From NCBI RefSeq assembly GCF_023213175.1, contig NZ_CP093312.1, positions 2,046,001 through 2,110,000 of the forward strand: a stretch of DNA of 64,000 nt, read 5' to 3'. The notes beneath the pieces are model-generated. The model saw only the letters and a list, made by a program, of their open reading frames with translations. It had not been told where the DNA came from and searched no databases. Each line of letters starts with the position of its first letter. The stretch's first letter is position 1. This document shows positions 1-8,342 of this stretch, piece after piece. The stretch is from Sulfurovum sp. XGS-02. GTDB taxonomy: Bacteria > Campylobacterota > Campylobacteria > Campylobacterales > Sulfurovaceae. Made by a program: the position numbers and the translations under genes.

Positions 1-882
1 ACTCTTGTCGATCCCCATACCAAAAGCAATCGTTGCTACCACGATCTGCACCCTATCGGCCACAAAATCCGCATAGGTACGGTTCTTCTCTTCCGTAGAG
101 AGTCCTGCATGGTATGCTCTGGCCTCTATGCCTTTGTTCTGCAAAAAGTGTGCCACTGCTTCAGTAGACTTCCTTGAAAGTGTATAGATGATCCCCGACT
201 CATCCGTATGGAGTTTCAAGAACTCCATCAACTGTGCCCTGCCATCTTTGATACGGTGTCTGGCATTAATGGTCAAATTGTCACGGAAGAGTGATCCCCT
301 CACACGTTTTGGATCTCGTAATCCCAGGTTGCTGGCGATGTCACTTTCCACCGCATGTGTTGCGGTAGCTGTAAATGCTGCAATAGGTGTGGTGGCGAAC
401 TGCTCTTTCAGTAACGACAGACGCCTGTAGTTCTCTCTGAACTCATGCCCCCACTCACTCACACAGTGTGCTTCATCAATGACAAAAAAGTTGATCGGAA
501 GCTGATGCAACAGATTTAAAAAGTACGCATTGGTAAGTCGTTCAGGTGCCACATAAAGCAGTTTTATCTCGCCTGCTCTCAAGCGTGCTTCTATCTGCTG
601 ACTCTCCTCGAGATCCTGCATGGAAGAGAGCATCTCTGCAGCGATACCATTTTCCTTCAGTGCGACTACCTGGTCATGCATGAGTGCTAATAATGGTGAA
701 ACCACCACGGTAATCCCTTCCATCAAAAGGGTAGGAAGCTGATAGCAGAGCGATTTTCCCCCACCGGTAGGAAGTATCATCAATACATCCTGTTTTGCCA
801 AGATCGCATCTACCACCTCTTCTTGCAAAGGTCTAAAAGCACTGTGTCCGAAATAGTGTTCAAGGGTTTCTAATTTATTCAT
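1..882 (-). CDS. recQ: ATP-dependent DNA helicase RecQ, N-terminal part (runs off the window)
   Basis: The first 294 codons of a RecQ-family 3'-5' DNA helicase. It starts at the ATG at 882, and the 3' end lies beyond base 1. Helicase motifs are visible in order: motif I with the Walker A LPTGGGKS (about residues 38-45), motif Ia, the DEAH box (IDEAHC, about residue 138), the FTATAT motif III, and part of the second RecA domain with the RecQ-typical IAFGMGIDK stretch at the truncated end. RecQ acts in recombination repair and at stalled forks. The RQC and HRDC domains would lie outside the window, so their presence cannot be judged. It is transcribed away from any neighbour visible here. Confidence 0.93.
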   Translation of the reverse strand, partial: MNKLETLEHYFGHSAFRPLQEEVVDAILAKQDVLMILPTGGGKSLCYQLPTLLMEGITVVVSPLLALMHDQVVALKENGIAAEMLSSMQDLEESQQIEARLRAGEIKLLYVAPERLTNAYFLNLLHQLPINFFVIDEAHCVSEWGHEFRENYRRLSLLKEQFATTPIAAFTATATHAVESDIASNLGLRDPKRVRGSLFRDNLTINARHRIKDGRAQLMEFLKLHTDESGIIYTLSRKSTEAVAHFLQNKGIEARAYHAGLSTEEKNRTYADFVADRVQIVVATIAFGMGIDKS

Positions 883-942
883 ACAAGAAGTGTAGCCTTT
901 CTAAGCTCAAAGAGAATTATAATATGTCAAATTGTCATGTTT

Positions 943-1629
943 TTAGGAGAATTTGTACCCTACCCCCCAGACAGGATGAAAATAATTCTGTTCATTTTGG
1001 GGGTCTATTTTGTTTTTGAGCCGATTAATCGCTACGTTCACCGCATTGTCATTGACACCTTCTCCATCAGATCCCCATACCTCATCACGTAGGAAATCTC
1101 TTGTCAATGCTTTATCGATATTTTTCATAAAGGTATGCAATAAATTAAACTCGAGGTTGGTAAGTAAAACACTCTGTCCGTCAACAGTAAGCGCTTTATT
1201 TTCCAGATCCATGGTAAGTAATTTATATTTGATACGTTGTTGTTTTTGAAGGGCACCGGAACGCTTAAGGAGTGCTTTGACCCTGAGTGTCAATTCTTTG
1301 GGTGAAAAAGGTTTGCTCATATAGTCATCACCTCCTGCTTCAAAGCCTTCTTCAAGCTCAGACTCTTTATCTTTGGCAGAAAGGAATATCACAGGGATAT
1401 CATAGCCTATCTCTCTAAGGTAGGCGACAAAATGGCTTCCTTCCATTCCAGGAAGGTTACGGTCAACAAGCATAAGAGAAGGGGTTTCCTCCTCTAAGAA
1501 TTGTTCTACATTTTCAGTCGAGAGAAAACCGGTCACGGTATATCCCTCTTTACTCAAATGATACTCTATAAGTTCTAAGATATCCTCTTCATCTTCGATA
1601 ACAACTATTTCTATATTTTCATTTTGCAT
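943..1629 (-). CDS. OmpR/PhoB-type response regulator (RR1), last gene of the pst cluster
   Basis: A two-domain response regulator of 228 residues. The receiver domain has acidic residues near 12-14, the phosphoacceptor D56 (in VDRNLPG), S84 and K106. It is followed by an OmpR-type winged helix (about 130-228) ending in WGVGYKFS. It follows pstCAB-phoU on the same strand, the place where phoB often sits, so it is the best PhoB candidate, but two paralogs lie at 8343 and 9559. No histidine kinase gene is present. A TATAAT hexamer ends only 6 bases before the ATG and there is no Shine-Dalgarno sequence, so an internal promoter could make a leaderless mRNA besides read-through from pst. It is closely similar to RR3 (both begin MQN and share the FLSTENVEQFLEEE stretch). 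Confidence 0.9.
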   Translation of the reverse strand: MQNENIEIVVIEDEEDILELIEYHLSKEGYTVTGFLSTENVEQFLEEETPSLMLVDRNLPGMEGSHFVAYLREIGYDIPVIFLSAKDKESELEEGFEAGGDDYMSKPFSPKELTLRVKALLKRSGALQKQQRIKYKLLTMDLENKALTVDGQSVLLTNLEFNLLHTFMKNIDKALTRDFLRDEVWGSDGEGVNDNAVNVAINRLKNKIDPQNEQNYFHPVWGVGYKFS

Positions 1630-1635
1630 ACGCGC

Positions 1636-1641
1636 ATTATA
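1636..1641 (-). promoter_or_regulatory. -10 hexamer for possible leaderless transcript of RR1
   Basis: On the minus strand an extended -10 (TGTTATAAT) ends six bases before the ATG of the response regulator at 1629. Transcription would start at or within a base or two of the ATG. I see no 11-bp Pho repeat at the expected place upstream, so this promoter would be constitutive or differently controlled. Confidence 0.5.
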
Positions 1642-1663
1642 ACATACACTGCATCGTTTCTAT

Positions 1664-2329
1664 TTAGAGTTTTCCACCCATCCGTGCAAATATGACACGC
1701 TGTGATACACTTTCTAAACGGTCGATGATCTTAAGATTCTTACGTATATGTTTCAAAAGATTAAAATACTCTTCTGCAAGCCCGTCTGCACTGCCTATTT
1801 GTTGTATGACATCTTTTTCGAGTAGTGTATAGATATCATCTGTTTTACTGTATTCCACATCAATTCTTGCAGCCAGTGCTTTGACTTGGTCATTGTCATC
1901 AAATGTTTGCAACATTTCAATAGTATAATCAAAAGCATTAAGCGTACAACGATTAATACTTAGGGAATCTTGGATCAGTTGTGTCATCTTATCATTTTTT
2001 TCCATGAGCATACTTTGCATATTTTTAAGATAGCTGTTGATATTTGTACGAATACGGTTCAAAGCAGACGTAATTTTCAAATAAGAGACCAGTTCTCTCA
2101 GATCTCTTGCTTCTGGTGTATATTTTGCAAAGATCAGGACAATATCATTGTCTATCTTCTCTGTCTCTTGACTGATATCTTTCAGTCTGTTTCTCGCTTC
2201 TTCCAACTTCACTGCATCAATTGCCTGAAGTGCCTCAAGTCCCTCTTTATTTGCTGTAGCCAGACCTTCCAGTACACTCAATACGTCCGCTCTTACAGCC
2301 AGTCTTGCCTCTTGATATCCTGGTAACAT
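1664..2329 (-). CDS. phoU: PhoU-family phosphate regulator
   Basis: 221 residues, entirely helical in character, matching PhoU in length and in its two three-helix-bundle repeats; the acidic/hydrophobic repeats around 60-100 and 150-200 fit the metal-binding bundles. PhoU proteins damp Pho signalling and PstSCAB activity by linking the transporter to the PhoR kinase. The gene lies between pstB (about 100 bases upstream) and RR1 (34 bases downstream), the classical order pstSCAB-phoU-phoB. It is probably co-transcribed from the pstC Pho promoter. PhoR itself is not in the window. The family call rests on sequence style plus position. Confidence 0.85.
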   Translation of the reverse strand: MLPGYQEARLAVRADVLSVLEGLATANKEGLEALQAIDAVKLEEARNRLKDISQETEKIDNDIVLIFAKYTPEARDLRELVSYLKITSALNRIRTNINSYLKNMQSMLMEKNDKMTQLIQDSLSINRCTLNAFDYTIEMLQTFDDNDQVKALAARIDVEYSKTDDIYTLLEKDVIQQIGSADGLAEEYFNLLKHIRKNLKIIDRLESVSQRVIFARMGGKL

Positions 2330-2430
2330 ATTTTATCCTTTATCCAAATCTTTTTTCTTGCCTTCTTCTTGAAAATGAGTGAAGCCCATCTTCAATTCCT
2401 CTCACTAAAGTTTGCCTCTGGCAAGTAGAT

Positions 2431-3222
2431 TTATCCAAATCTACCTGTGATGTAATCTTCTGTCAACTTCTGTGAAGGGTTCAAAAAGATCTTATCCGTT
2501 TTGTCATACTCTATCAGATCGCCCAGATACATAAACGCAGTATAATCACTCAAACGACTAGCTTGTTGCATGTTATGTGTCACGATCACCACAGAGACAT
2601 CTTTTTTCAACTCTGCGATCAACTCTTCGATCGCTCCTGTTGAGATCGGGTCAAGTGCAGAGGTTGGCTCATCAAAAAGTAAGACCTCTGGCTTGAGTGC
2701 CACAGCCCTGGCGATACAAAGTCGTTGCTGTTGACCACCACTGAGCCCCAGTGCACTTTTGTTCAATCTATCTTTTGTTTCATTCCAAATAGCAGCATCC
2801 TGCAATGCCTTTTCGACACGCTCTTCTATCTCAACCTTATCTTTGACCCCCGAAAGTTTCAACCCATAAGCAACATTATCAAAGATACTCATAGGAAACG
2901 GTGTGGGCTTTTGAAAGATCATCCCTACCTGTTGACGCAACTTGATGAAATCATTCTCTTTTTTTAGATCCAAGATGTTTTGTTTTTCATCATGACTGCT
3001 ATAAAGATTGATCTCCCCTTCATACTTGTTTCCAGGATAGAGATCATGGATACGGTTCATCGCACGCAAAAGTGTCGATTTACCACAACCACTAGGGCCG
3101 ATCATCGCTGTAATTTTATTTTTCTCTATAGGGAGATTGATCTTCTTTAATGAAGGTTCATCCACACTTGCATAGGTAAAATAAAAATCTTTAATATCCA
3201 TTATAATGTTATTTTCTGCCAT
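2431..3222 (-). CDS. pstB: Phosphate ABC transporter ATP-binding protein PstB
   Basis: 263 residues, the usual PstB length. The ABC ATPase motifs are complete: Walker [10 protein letters not shown] (about 42-50), Q-loop [10 protein letters not shown], which is characteristic of PstB, signature LSGGQQQR, Walker [15 protein letters not shown] and the switch histidine in VTHNMQQ. It powers high-affinity inorganic phosphate import through PstC/PstA on the cytoplasmic face of the inner membrane. It lies 21 bases after pstA and about 100 bases before phoU in one minus-strand operon under the Pho box at 4964-4981. Confidence 0.97.
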   Translation of the reverse strand: MAENNIIMDIKDFYFTYASVDEPSLKKINLPIEKNKITAMIGPSGCGKSTLLRAMNRIHDLYPGNKYEGEINLYSSHDEKQNILDLKKENDFIKLRQQVGMIFQKPTPFPMSIFDNVAYGLKLSGVKDKVEIEERVEKALQDAAIWNETKDRLNKSALGLSGGQQQRLCIARAVALKPEVLLFDEPTSALDPISTGAIEELIAELKKDVSVVIVTHNMQQASRLSDYTAFMYLGDLIEYDKTDKIFLNPSQKLTEDYITGRFG

Positions 3223-3243
3223 ATTATTTTCTGACCTTTTCTA

Positions 3244-4053
3244 TTATTTTTTATTTCTTGTTATATATCGACCGAGCAGATTGATACATAATACAACGAC
3301 TGTAAGCACAAAAGATGCTGCCCATGCCAACTCTCTACTTTGCTCATCGGGATAGGTTGCAAGGTTGTAAATACTGACCGTAAGAGAAGGAAACTGCTCT
3401 GTGAGGTCCATGGTAAAGAACTGGTTGTTCGCTGACGTAAAGAGCAATGGTGCAGTCTCTCCGATGATACGTGCAAAAGAGAGTAAAATACCCGTTGTGA
3501 TCCCCACTTTTGCCGCCTTAATGACTATCTGTAAAATGATCTTATGTTTGCTTCCGCCCAAAGCAATACCCGCTTCTCTCAGTTCCTTAGGGACTAGAGC
3601 CAACATATTATCTGTGGTACTGATGATGATAGGTATCATCATAATCGCCAGTGCAACGATACCTGCCCACCCGTTATATCCACCAAAAGGGTCAACAAAC
3701 AAAGCAAAAACAAATACACCAATCACAATCGATGGTGCTGACATCATCACATCACTTAAATTTCTTATGACAGAAGCGAGCTTTCCATTATTACTGTACT
3801 CTCTAAGGTAGATACCTGCCATCATACCAAGCGGTACCGCCAAAGCACTTGCCATCAGTGCCATGGTAAACTGCCCGACAAGAAGGTTTCTTATCCCTCC
3901 CCCTACAAGGTCATTGGTAAAGGTCTCAAAATGGAGACTTGTAATACCTTTGTAACTCAAGGTCACAAGTATCCAAAATAAAAATCCTATACCTATCAAT
4001 GCTGAGAGCGTAGAGAGGATCAAAATGATTTTATTGAGTATGAGTCTATTCAT
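3244..4053 (-). CDS. pstA: Phosphate ABC transporter permease PstA
   Basis: 269 residues with about six hydrophobic segments and the binding-protein-dependent permease signature with the EAA-type loop (LREAGIALGGSKHKIILQIVIKAA, around 160-180) that contacts PstB. It forms the inner-membrane channel with PstC. The start at 4053 follows the pstC stop by 13 bases, consistent with translational linkage. No frameshift or missing segment is seen. Confidence 0.95.
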   Translation of the reverse strand: MNRLILNKIILILSTLSALIGIGFLFWILVTLSYKGITSLHFETFTNDLVGGGIRNLLVGQFTMALMASALAVPLGMMAGIYLREYSNNGKLASVIRNLSDVMMSAPSIVIGVFVFALFVDPFGGYNGWAGIVALAIMMIPIIISTTDNMLALVPKELREAGIALGGSKHKIILQIVIKAAKVGITTGILLSFARIIGETAPLLFTSANNQFFTMDLTEQFPSLTVSIYNLATYPDEQSRELAWAASFVLTVVVLCINLLGRYITRNKK

Positions 4054-4066
4054 GATACTGCCTTTT

Positions 4067-4921
4067 TCATACTGTTTTTCTTCCTAAAAAATAGAACTTG
4101 GCCACAGAGATAATGGCAAAACTAACTACAAATAAAATAAGCGCAAGGTAATACATACTACTCATCTCAAGATCTTGTGCCTCTGCAAAGTTATTTGCGA
4201 GTAACACAGGGATGGAGGTCGTAGGATCCGTCACCCTGCTTGGAATGCTCATCACTGAACCGATAAGGAATGCCACTGCCATCGTCTCACCCAATGCACG
4301 TCCAAGTGCTAGAATAATAGAACCGATGATCCCTCCCTTAGCATAAGGCATGACCACATCTTTGATCACTTCAAACTTTGTTGCTCCCATCGCATAGGCT
4401 GATTCTTTGAGCACTGAAGGTGCAGTATTCATCGCATCTCTGGTGATCGCTGCCATAAAAGGAATGATCATGATCGCCAATACGATGCCTGCGGTTAATA
4501 ACCCTACACCGTTTCCTCCTACTGTTGCCTGTACGATAGGGGCAAAGTAAAAAAGTCCCCACATCCCATAAATGATGCTTGGAATGGCTGCCAGCAATTC
4601 GATGGCTATCGAAACAGGCTTTACCAATTTTTCAGTAGCGATCTCTGTGAGAAAGATGGCAATTCCCATTGCAAGAGGTGTTGCAATAGCCATAGCAATC
4701 AGTGTGCTGAGCAAGGTACCTATGATAGGGACATACCCGCCAAAGATACCGCCTTCATCATCTTCATCTGCTTCCCACGTTTCATTGTACAAGAAATCAA
4801 AGCCAAATTCATGCAATGCATCTTGTGCATAAGAAAAAAGTACCGCAAAGATCCCTACCAAGATAAAAAAGGAGAGTGTTGCAGAGAAAAATGAGAAATT
4901 CTTAAAGAGTTTACCACTCAT
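4067..4921 (-). CDS. pstC: Phosphate ABC transporter permease PstC
   Basis: 284 residues, multi-pass permease with an N-terminal hydrophobic segment (about 12-32), an acidic periplasmic loop (WEADEDDEGGIF) and the EAA loop near 175-195 (LKESAYAMGATKFEVI). It pairs with PstA in the Pst phosphate importer. It is the first gene of pstCAB-phoU-RR1. Its own Pho box and -10 hexamer lie about 30-60 bases upstream, so the operon can be transcribed independently of pstS, which has a separate promoter and is followed by a hairpin. Confidence 0.95.
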   Translation of the reverse strand: MSGKLFKNFSFFSATLSFFILVGIFAVLFSYAQDALHEFGFDFLYNETWEADEDDEGGIFGGYVPIIGTLLSTLIAMAIATPLAMGIAIFLTEIATEKLVKPVSIAIELLAAIPSIIYGMWGLFYFAPIVQATVGGNGVGLLTAGIVLAIMIIPFMAAITRDAMNTAPSVLKESAYAMGATKFEVIKDVVMPYAKGGIIGSIILALGRALGETMAVAFLIGSVMSIPSRVTDPTTSIPVLLANNFAEAQDLEMSSMYYLALILFVVSFAIISVAKFYFLGRKTV

Positions 4922-4948
4922 GTATCGCCTTCATAATTAATTGGAAGG

Positions 4949-4981
4949 ATTGTAATAAAAGTTGGTTACATTTTAGTTACA
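4949..4981 (-). promoter_or_regulatory. Pho box and -10 of pstC
   Basis: On the minus strand two half-sites, TGTAACT and TGTAACC, start exactly 11 bases apart (plus-strand 4975-4981 and 4964-4970). After a gap of 9 bases comes a -10 hexamer TACAAT (4949-4954). This matches the known PhoB arrangement in which an 11-bp direct repeat replaces the -35 region. Confidence 0.8.
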
Positions 4982-5043
4982 AATCACATCCTTTCTATGA
5001 TAAACATATTCAAGGAGTGTGAGAATCAAGGTGATTTGTGAAG

Positions 5044-5065
5044 AAGCTCTCCAGATGGAGAGCTT
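5044..5065 (-). terminator. Hairpin between pstS and pstC (partial terminator or processing site)
   Basis: A perfect 9-bp inverted repeat (AAGCTCTCC / GGAGAGCTT) with a 4-base loop lies 25 bases after the pstS stop codon. There is no good T-run on the minus strand, so it may attenuate rather than stop transcription, or stabilise the pstS message, as is common where the binding protein is needed in excess. Confidence 0.55.
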
Positions 5066-5089
5066 GAGAAGTGTAGTTTTTAGAACGTT

Positions 5090-6091
5090 TTATTTAATTT
5101 TTTTAGCTTCCCAATATCTTCTAATCTCATCTTTCGTTGATGTTGGAAGTGGAACATAACCAAGATCTGTTGCTGCTTTATCACCATTCGTATATGCCCA
5201 GTCGATAAATGCTGTCACTTGTTTATTTGTTTCCATTTTTTCTTCCGGAAGCAAGATAAATGTAGCTGCAACGATAGGATACGAAGTGGCACCTGCCGGG
5301 TCACCGATCACTGCATAAAAATCATTGTCAGCTGTCCAGCTTGCATATTTGGCTGCATCTTGGAAAGATTGTAGCGTTGGATTGATATATTGACCTTCTT
5401 TGTTTTCGATCTGTGCTGCTGCCAATCCTAGTTTTTCTTTATATGAGTACTCAATATACCCGATAGAGTTTTTGATCTGCTGGATGTTTGCTGATACACC
5501 TGAGTTTGATTTACCTGCAACCACTTTTGGTGCTTTCCATGTAGGTTTTTTACTTACTTTGATCTTGTCATCCAATTTGTTCAAGAAGTATGTAAAGTTA
5601 AAGGTTGTACCTGACTTGTCTGCTCTTACTGCTACTGTGATAGGCTCATGAGGCAATTTTAAACCGGCATTTTGTGCCATGATCGCTTCATCATCCCAAT
5701 GCGTAATGCTTCCGCCAAAGATACCTGCGATCGCTGCACGGCTTAGTTTAAGTTCTCCATCTTTTATACCATCGATGTTATACGCTAGAACCACTGAACC
5801 CACGACTGTAGGGAACATATAAAGTTTATCTTTTTTAAGCGCTTTTGGCTTAAGCGGTTTATCTGAACCAGCAAAATCAACCATTCTTTTAGTAATGGAT
5901 TTGACACCGTCACCAGAACCTGTTGGTGTATAATTCACTTGATTTTTTGTTGCAGCATAATACTCTGCTGTCCAAGCTTTATATATTGGTCCAGGGAATG
6001 ATGCCCCTCTACCTTTAAGTTCATCAGCATTGACTGCTGAGAGTGCCACTGAAGCTGCCACTGCTGCCGTAAGAATTTTTTTCAATGTCAT
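5090..6091 (-). CDS. pstS: Periplasmic phosphate-binding protein PstS
   Basis: 333 residues with a Sec signal peptide (hydrophobic segment about 7-20, cleavage likely after VNA near 22). The mature start GRGASFPGPIYKAW is typical of PstS, as are the TPTGSGDGVK and DKSGTTFNFTYFL loops that hold phosphate by hydrogen bonds. It delivers Pi to PstCAB from the periplasm. The gene has its own Pho promoter just upstream and is followed by a hairpin before pstC. Length and motifs are complete. Confidence 0.96.
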   Translation of the reverse strand: MTLKKILTAAVAASVALSAVNADELKGRGASFPGPIYKAWTAEYYAATKNQVNYTPTGSGDGVKSITKRMVDFAGSDKPLKPKALKKDKLYMFPTVVGSVVLAYNIDGIKDGELKLSRAAIAGIFGGSITHWDDEAIMAQNAGLKLPHEPITVAVRADKSGTTFNFTYFLNKLDDKIKVSKKPTWKAPKVVAGKSNSGVSANIQQIKNSIGYIEYSYKEKLGLAAAQIENKEGQYINPTLQSFQDAAKYASWTADNDFYAVIGDPAGATSYPIVAATFILLPEEKMETNKQVTAFIDWAYTNGDKAATDLGYVPLPTSTKDEIRRYWEAKKIK

Positions 6092-6150
6092 GGTTTGTTT
6101 CCTTGAGAAATAAATTGTCCTCTTTGTCCATCAGACTTGGGATTGGACGA

Positions 6151-6183
6151 AGTATAAAACAACTTGGAAACATTTTGGTTACA
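6151..6183 (-). promoter_or_regulatory. Pho box and -10 of pstS
   Basis: Minus-strand half-sites TGTAACC (6177-6183) and TGTTTCC (6166-6172) are 11 bases apart; a further TGTT-type third repeat runs into the spacer. The -10 hexamer TATACT (6151-6156) is 9 bases downstream of the box. Spacing is identical to the pstC, olsF, PiT and porin promoters. Confidence 0.82.
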
Positions 6184-6191
6184 GAGTGTAA

Positions 6192-7907
6192 TCAGTTGGA
6201 AAAGTAGCGTTTTCTTTTTGTCTCTTTTAGCAACTTTAGATCTGTGATGATAAAACCATCTATACAGTGGTTAAAATCTTTGTCGTATCCAAAATCCAAG
6301 AACTGTACGCCACCCTCTTCACAAAGTTCAGAGTACTGTTTGAAAAGTGTAGGTACTGTATATCCCATAAATCCTAACTCTTCTTTAAGCGTTCTCATAT
6401 CAGCTCTATAATCCACACCAGTAAACACACTCTCACAATGCTCCTCTACCCATTTTGATGGGGTATACGGTACTTTATGTTGTACTAATGTCTCTTTTGA
6501 AGCAAAATATTTTTGATAAAAGTAGATCATCATCCCTCGTGCCTTTTGGTTAAATGTATCACTTAGACTCACCGCACCAAAAAGATACTGTATGTCAGGA
6601 CGACTTTTTATATACGCCCCTATACCCTGCCAAAGATAGTCTAATGCTCTGGAGTTCCAGTATTTTGGCTGTACAAAACTTCTTCCAAGTTCCACCCCTT
6701 TTTCTAAATAAGGTTCAAACTTCTGATCAAATTTAAATAGTGTACTTGTATAAAGTCCATCCATGTCAAAATCATTGATGATCTCTCTACATATCCCCAG
6801 ACGATATGCACCTGCTATCTCGAGTGCTTCATCATCCCATATGATCAAATGTTTATAGTAAAAATCATAACCGTCTATGTCACGTTTTTTACCACTCCCT
6901 TCCCCTACATGACGAAAACTGATCTCACGTAATCTTCCTATCTCTTTAATGACACAATTTTCTCTTTCGGATTCATAGATGATAATACTTTTTCCATCCA
7001 TTGTTTTCCCCAATGGTATACCATTTTTAAGTTCTGCTTTCAGTTCACTTCGTGCTTCAGGCACAGATATCTCATTATAGGTTGCAAATATCGGTTTATG
7101 ATTTTTTGATACTTTATAGAAATGTTTTCTTAGAAGCTTCACTGTCTCTTTTTGTGAAATATTTGGTACGTTATAGGCATCAAAAGGGATCGTTTTCCCT
7201 ATAGTAAATTCGATATTTTTCCCTTTTGCTTTGAACATCTCATGCGGAAGTGTTGCCGTTGCCAAAGAGCGGTTCAGCATGGAAAGCAGATAAAAATTTT
7301 TAGAATTTTTCGCTTTAATGTAAATAGGAAGAATAGGTGCCTGCATCTTGGACGCAATCTTTAAGAATCCGCTTTTCCATGGTGTATCTTTGATCCCATT
7401 GGGCTTTGCTCGGCTTACTTCGCCCGAAGGGAATATGATCACCGCCTGTTCTGCTTGCAATGCATCATATATATTTTTAACGGTCTCTTTATCCATTTTC
7501 CCATTGATATTGTCTACGGGGATGATAATATCTTTGAGGTTATCAAACTGCGACAAAAAAGAGTTTGCCACGATCTTGATATCTTTGCGTACATTTTTAA
7601 GTAGATGCAGCAATGCCATAGCATCCAGTGCACCCAATGGATGGTTGGCTATGATAACAGTACGTCCATAGGCAGGGATACGCGTAAGTTCATTGGTCTT
7701 CAACCCGATAGAGATGTCAAAATAATCAATGATAGCTTCTACATAAGAAAAAGTATCCTTGTGGGCATTCATCGCTATAAAGGTATTGATCTCATTTTCG
7801 TGAAACAGCTTTTTCATACCGCTAAACAATAGTTTTTTTGCTATAGTTGGGAAAGTCTCAATTTCGGGATAATGGTGCACCATATAATTTTCTACACTGA
7901 TTTGCAT
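6192..7907 (-). CDS. olsF: Bifunctional acyltransferase of the OlsF type (ornithine lipid synthesis)
   Basis: 571 residues with two acyltransferase modules. The N-terminal half is PlsC-like (about 75-240), with the N88-H89...D95 catalytic motif in the NHPLGALD form and a FPSGE motif (159-163). The C-terminal half (about 290-500) is a hemolysin-type GNAT N-acyltransferase (RLREISFRHVGEGSGKKRD). This order matches OlsF, where one domain makes lyso-ornithine lipid and the other adds the second acyl chain. Ornithine lipids have no phosphate and replace phospholipids during phosphate starvation in several bacteria. The promoter is a Pho box upstream of the small gene at 7907-8116, whose stop overlaps this ATG (TAATG), so the two are translationally coupled. 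The acyl acceptor (ornithine or another amino acid) is inferred, not shown. Confidence 0.78.
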   Translation of the reverse strand: MQISVENYMVHHYPEIETFPTIAKKLLFSGMKKLFHENEINTFIAMNAHKDTFSYVEAIIDYFDISIGLKTNELTRIPAYGRTVIIANHPLGALDAMALLHLLKNVRKDIKIVANSFLSQFDNLKDIIIPVDNINGKMDKETVKNIYDALQAEQAVIIFPSGEVSRAKPNGIKDTPWKSGFLKIASKMQAPILPIYIKAKNSKNFYLLSMLNRSLATATLPHEMFKAKGKNIEFTIGKTIPFDAYNVPNISQKETVKLLRKHFYKVSKNHKPIFATYNEISVPEARSELKAELKNGIPLGKTMDGKSIIIYESERENCVIKEIGRLREISFRHVGEGSGKKRDIDGYDFYYKHLIIWDDEALEIAGAYRLGICREIINDFDMDGLYTSTLFKFDQKFEPYLEKGVELGRSFVQPKYWNSRALDYLWQGIGAYIKSRPDIQYLFGAVSLSDTFNQKARGMMIYFYQKYFASKETLVQHKVPYTPSKWVEEHCESVFTGVDYRADMRTLKEELGFMGYTVPTLFKQYSELCEEGGVQFLDFGYDKDFNHCIDGFIITDLKLLKETKRKRYFSN

Positions 7908-8116
7908 TAGGCTATCCTATAAGTAAGATTGATCACATCAACAAAATGACGATGTACAGCTTTTACTTTCGTATGTGCATGAAAAAGTGCTTCAACCAGT
8001 TCCCACTCTTCATAGATAGTGGTTATAGCCTCTTCTTCATCTATCGAAAATGTTTTTGCAACTCTTTTGGCAAGTTTGGCAATCTGTTTATCCGATATTA
8101 AGATTTCATCTTTCAT
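7907..8116 (-). CDS. Small hypothetical protein coupled to olsF
   Basis: 69 residues from the ATG at 8116, chosen because GGAGA lies 5-6 bases before it; an in-frame ATG at 8128 has no such site. The protein is helical, charged and without signal or membrane segment (KDEILISDKQIAKLAKRVAK then an acidic stretch IDEEEAITTIYEEWE). I do not recognise a family. Its last base overlaps the olsF start (TAATG), and it is the first gene behind the Pho box at 8158-8175. A role with the lipid synthase is inferred only from this position. Confidence 0.7.
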   Translation of the reverse strand: MKDEILISDKQIAKLAKRVAKTFSIDEEEAITTIYEEWELVEALFHAHTKVKAVHRHFVDVINLTYRIA

Positions 8117-8142
8117 AGATCTCTCCATTTAACTTATATAAT

Positions 8143-8175
8143 ATAATAAGATAAAGTGATAACATATTTATAACA
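8143..8175 (-). promoter_or_regulatory. Pho box and -10 of the small gene-olsF operon
   Basis: Minus-strand half-sites TGTTATA (8169-8175) and TGTTATC (8158-8164), 11 bases apart, then 9 bases and TATTAT (8143-8148). The site is more AT-rich than the pst boxes but keeps the exact spacing. Confidence 0.72.
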
Positions 8176-8342
8176 ATAGCATCTCCATAGGGAAGTATCT
8201 GAAGGGTATAATAATAAAAGAGTAGGAAGGTCTCTCTAGTCTTTCTGGAAAGAGATATGCTATTTTATATCGTAAAATAAAACAGTTTGTTTTTAGTAAC
8301 CTATACCTGGTACTTATATCACTTTTCTATGAGAATAAGGTA
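8176..8342. other. Intergenic region between RR2 and the olsF operon
   Basis: About 170 bases without a plausible gene. It holds a short perfect inverted repeat TCTTTC-TG-GAAAGA near 8245 and another (ATTTTA / TAAAAT) near 8262-8278 that could end RR2 transcription on the minus strand. I see no convincing terminator with a T-run. Confidence 0.4.

Noticed and set aside
1642-1664. Pho box upstream of RR1
   Set aside because: No pair of half-sites 11 bases apart occurs at the expected distance before the TATAAT; RR1 is assumed to share the pst transcript instead.
7348-7671. 107-codon plus-strand frame opposite olsF
   Set aside because: It overlaps the PlsC motifs on the other strand and has no supporting signal.
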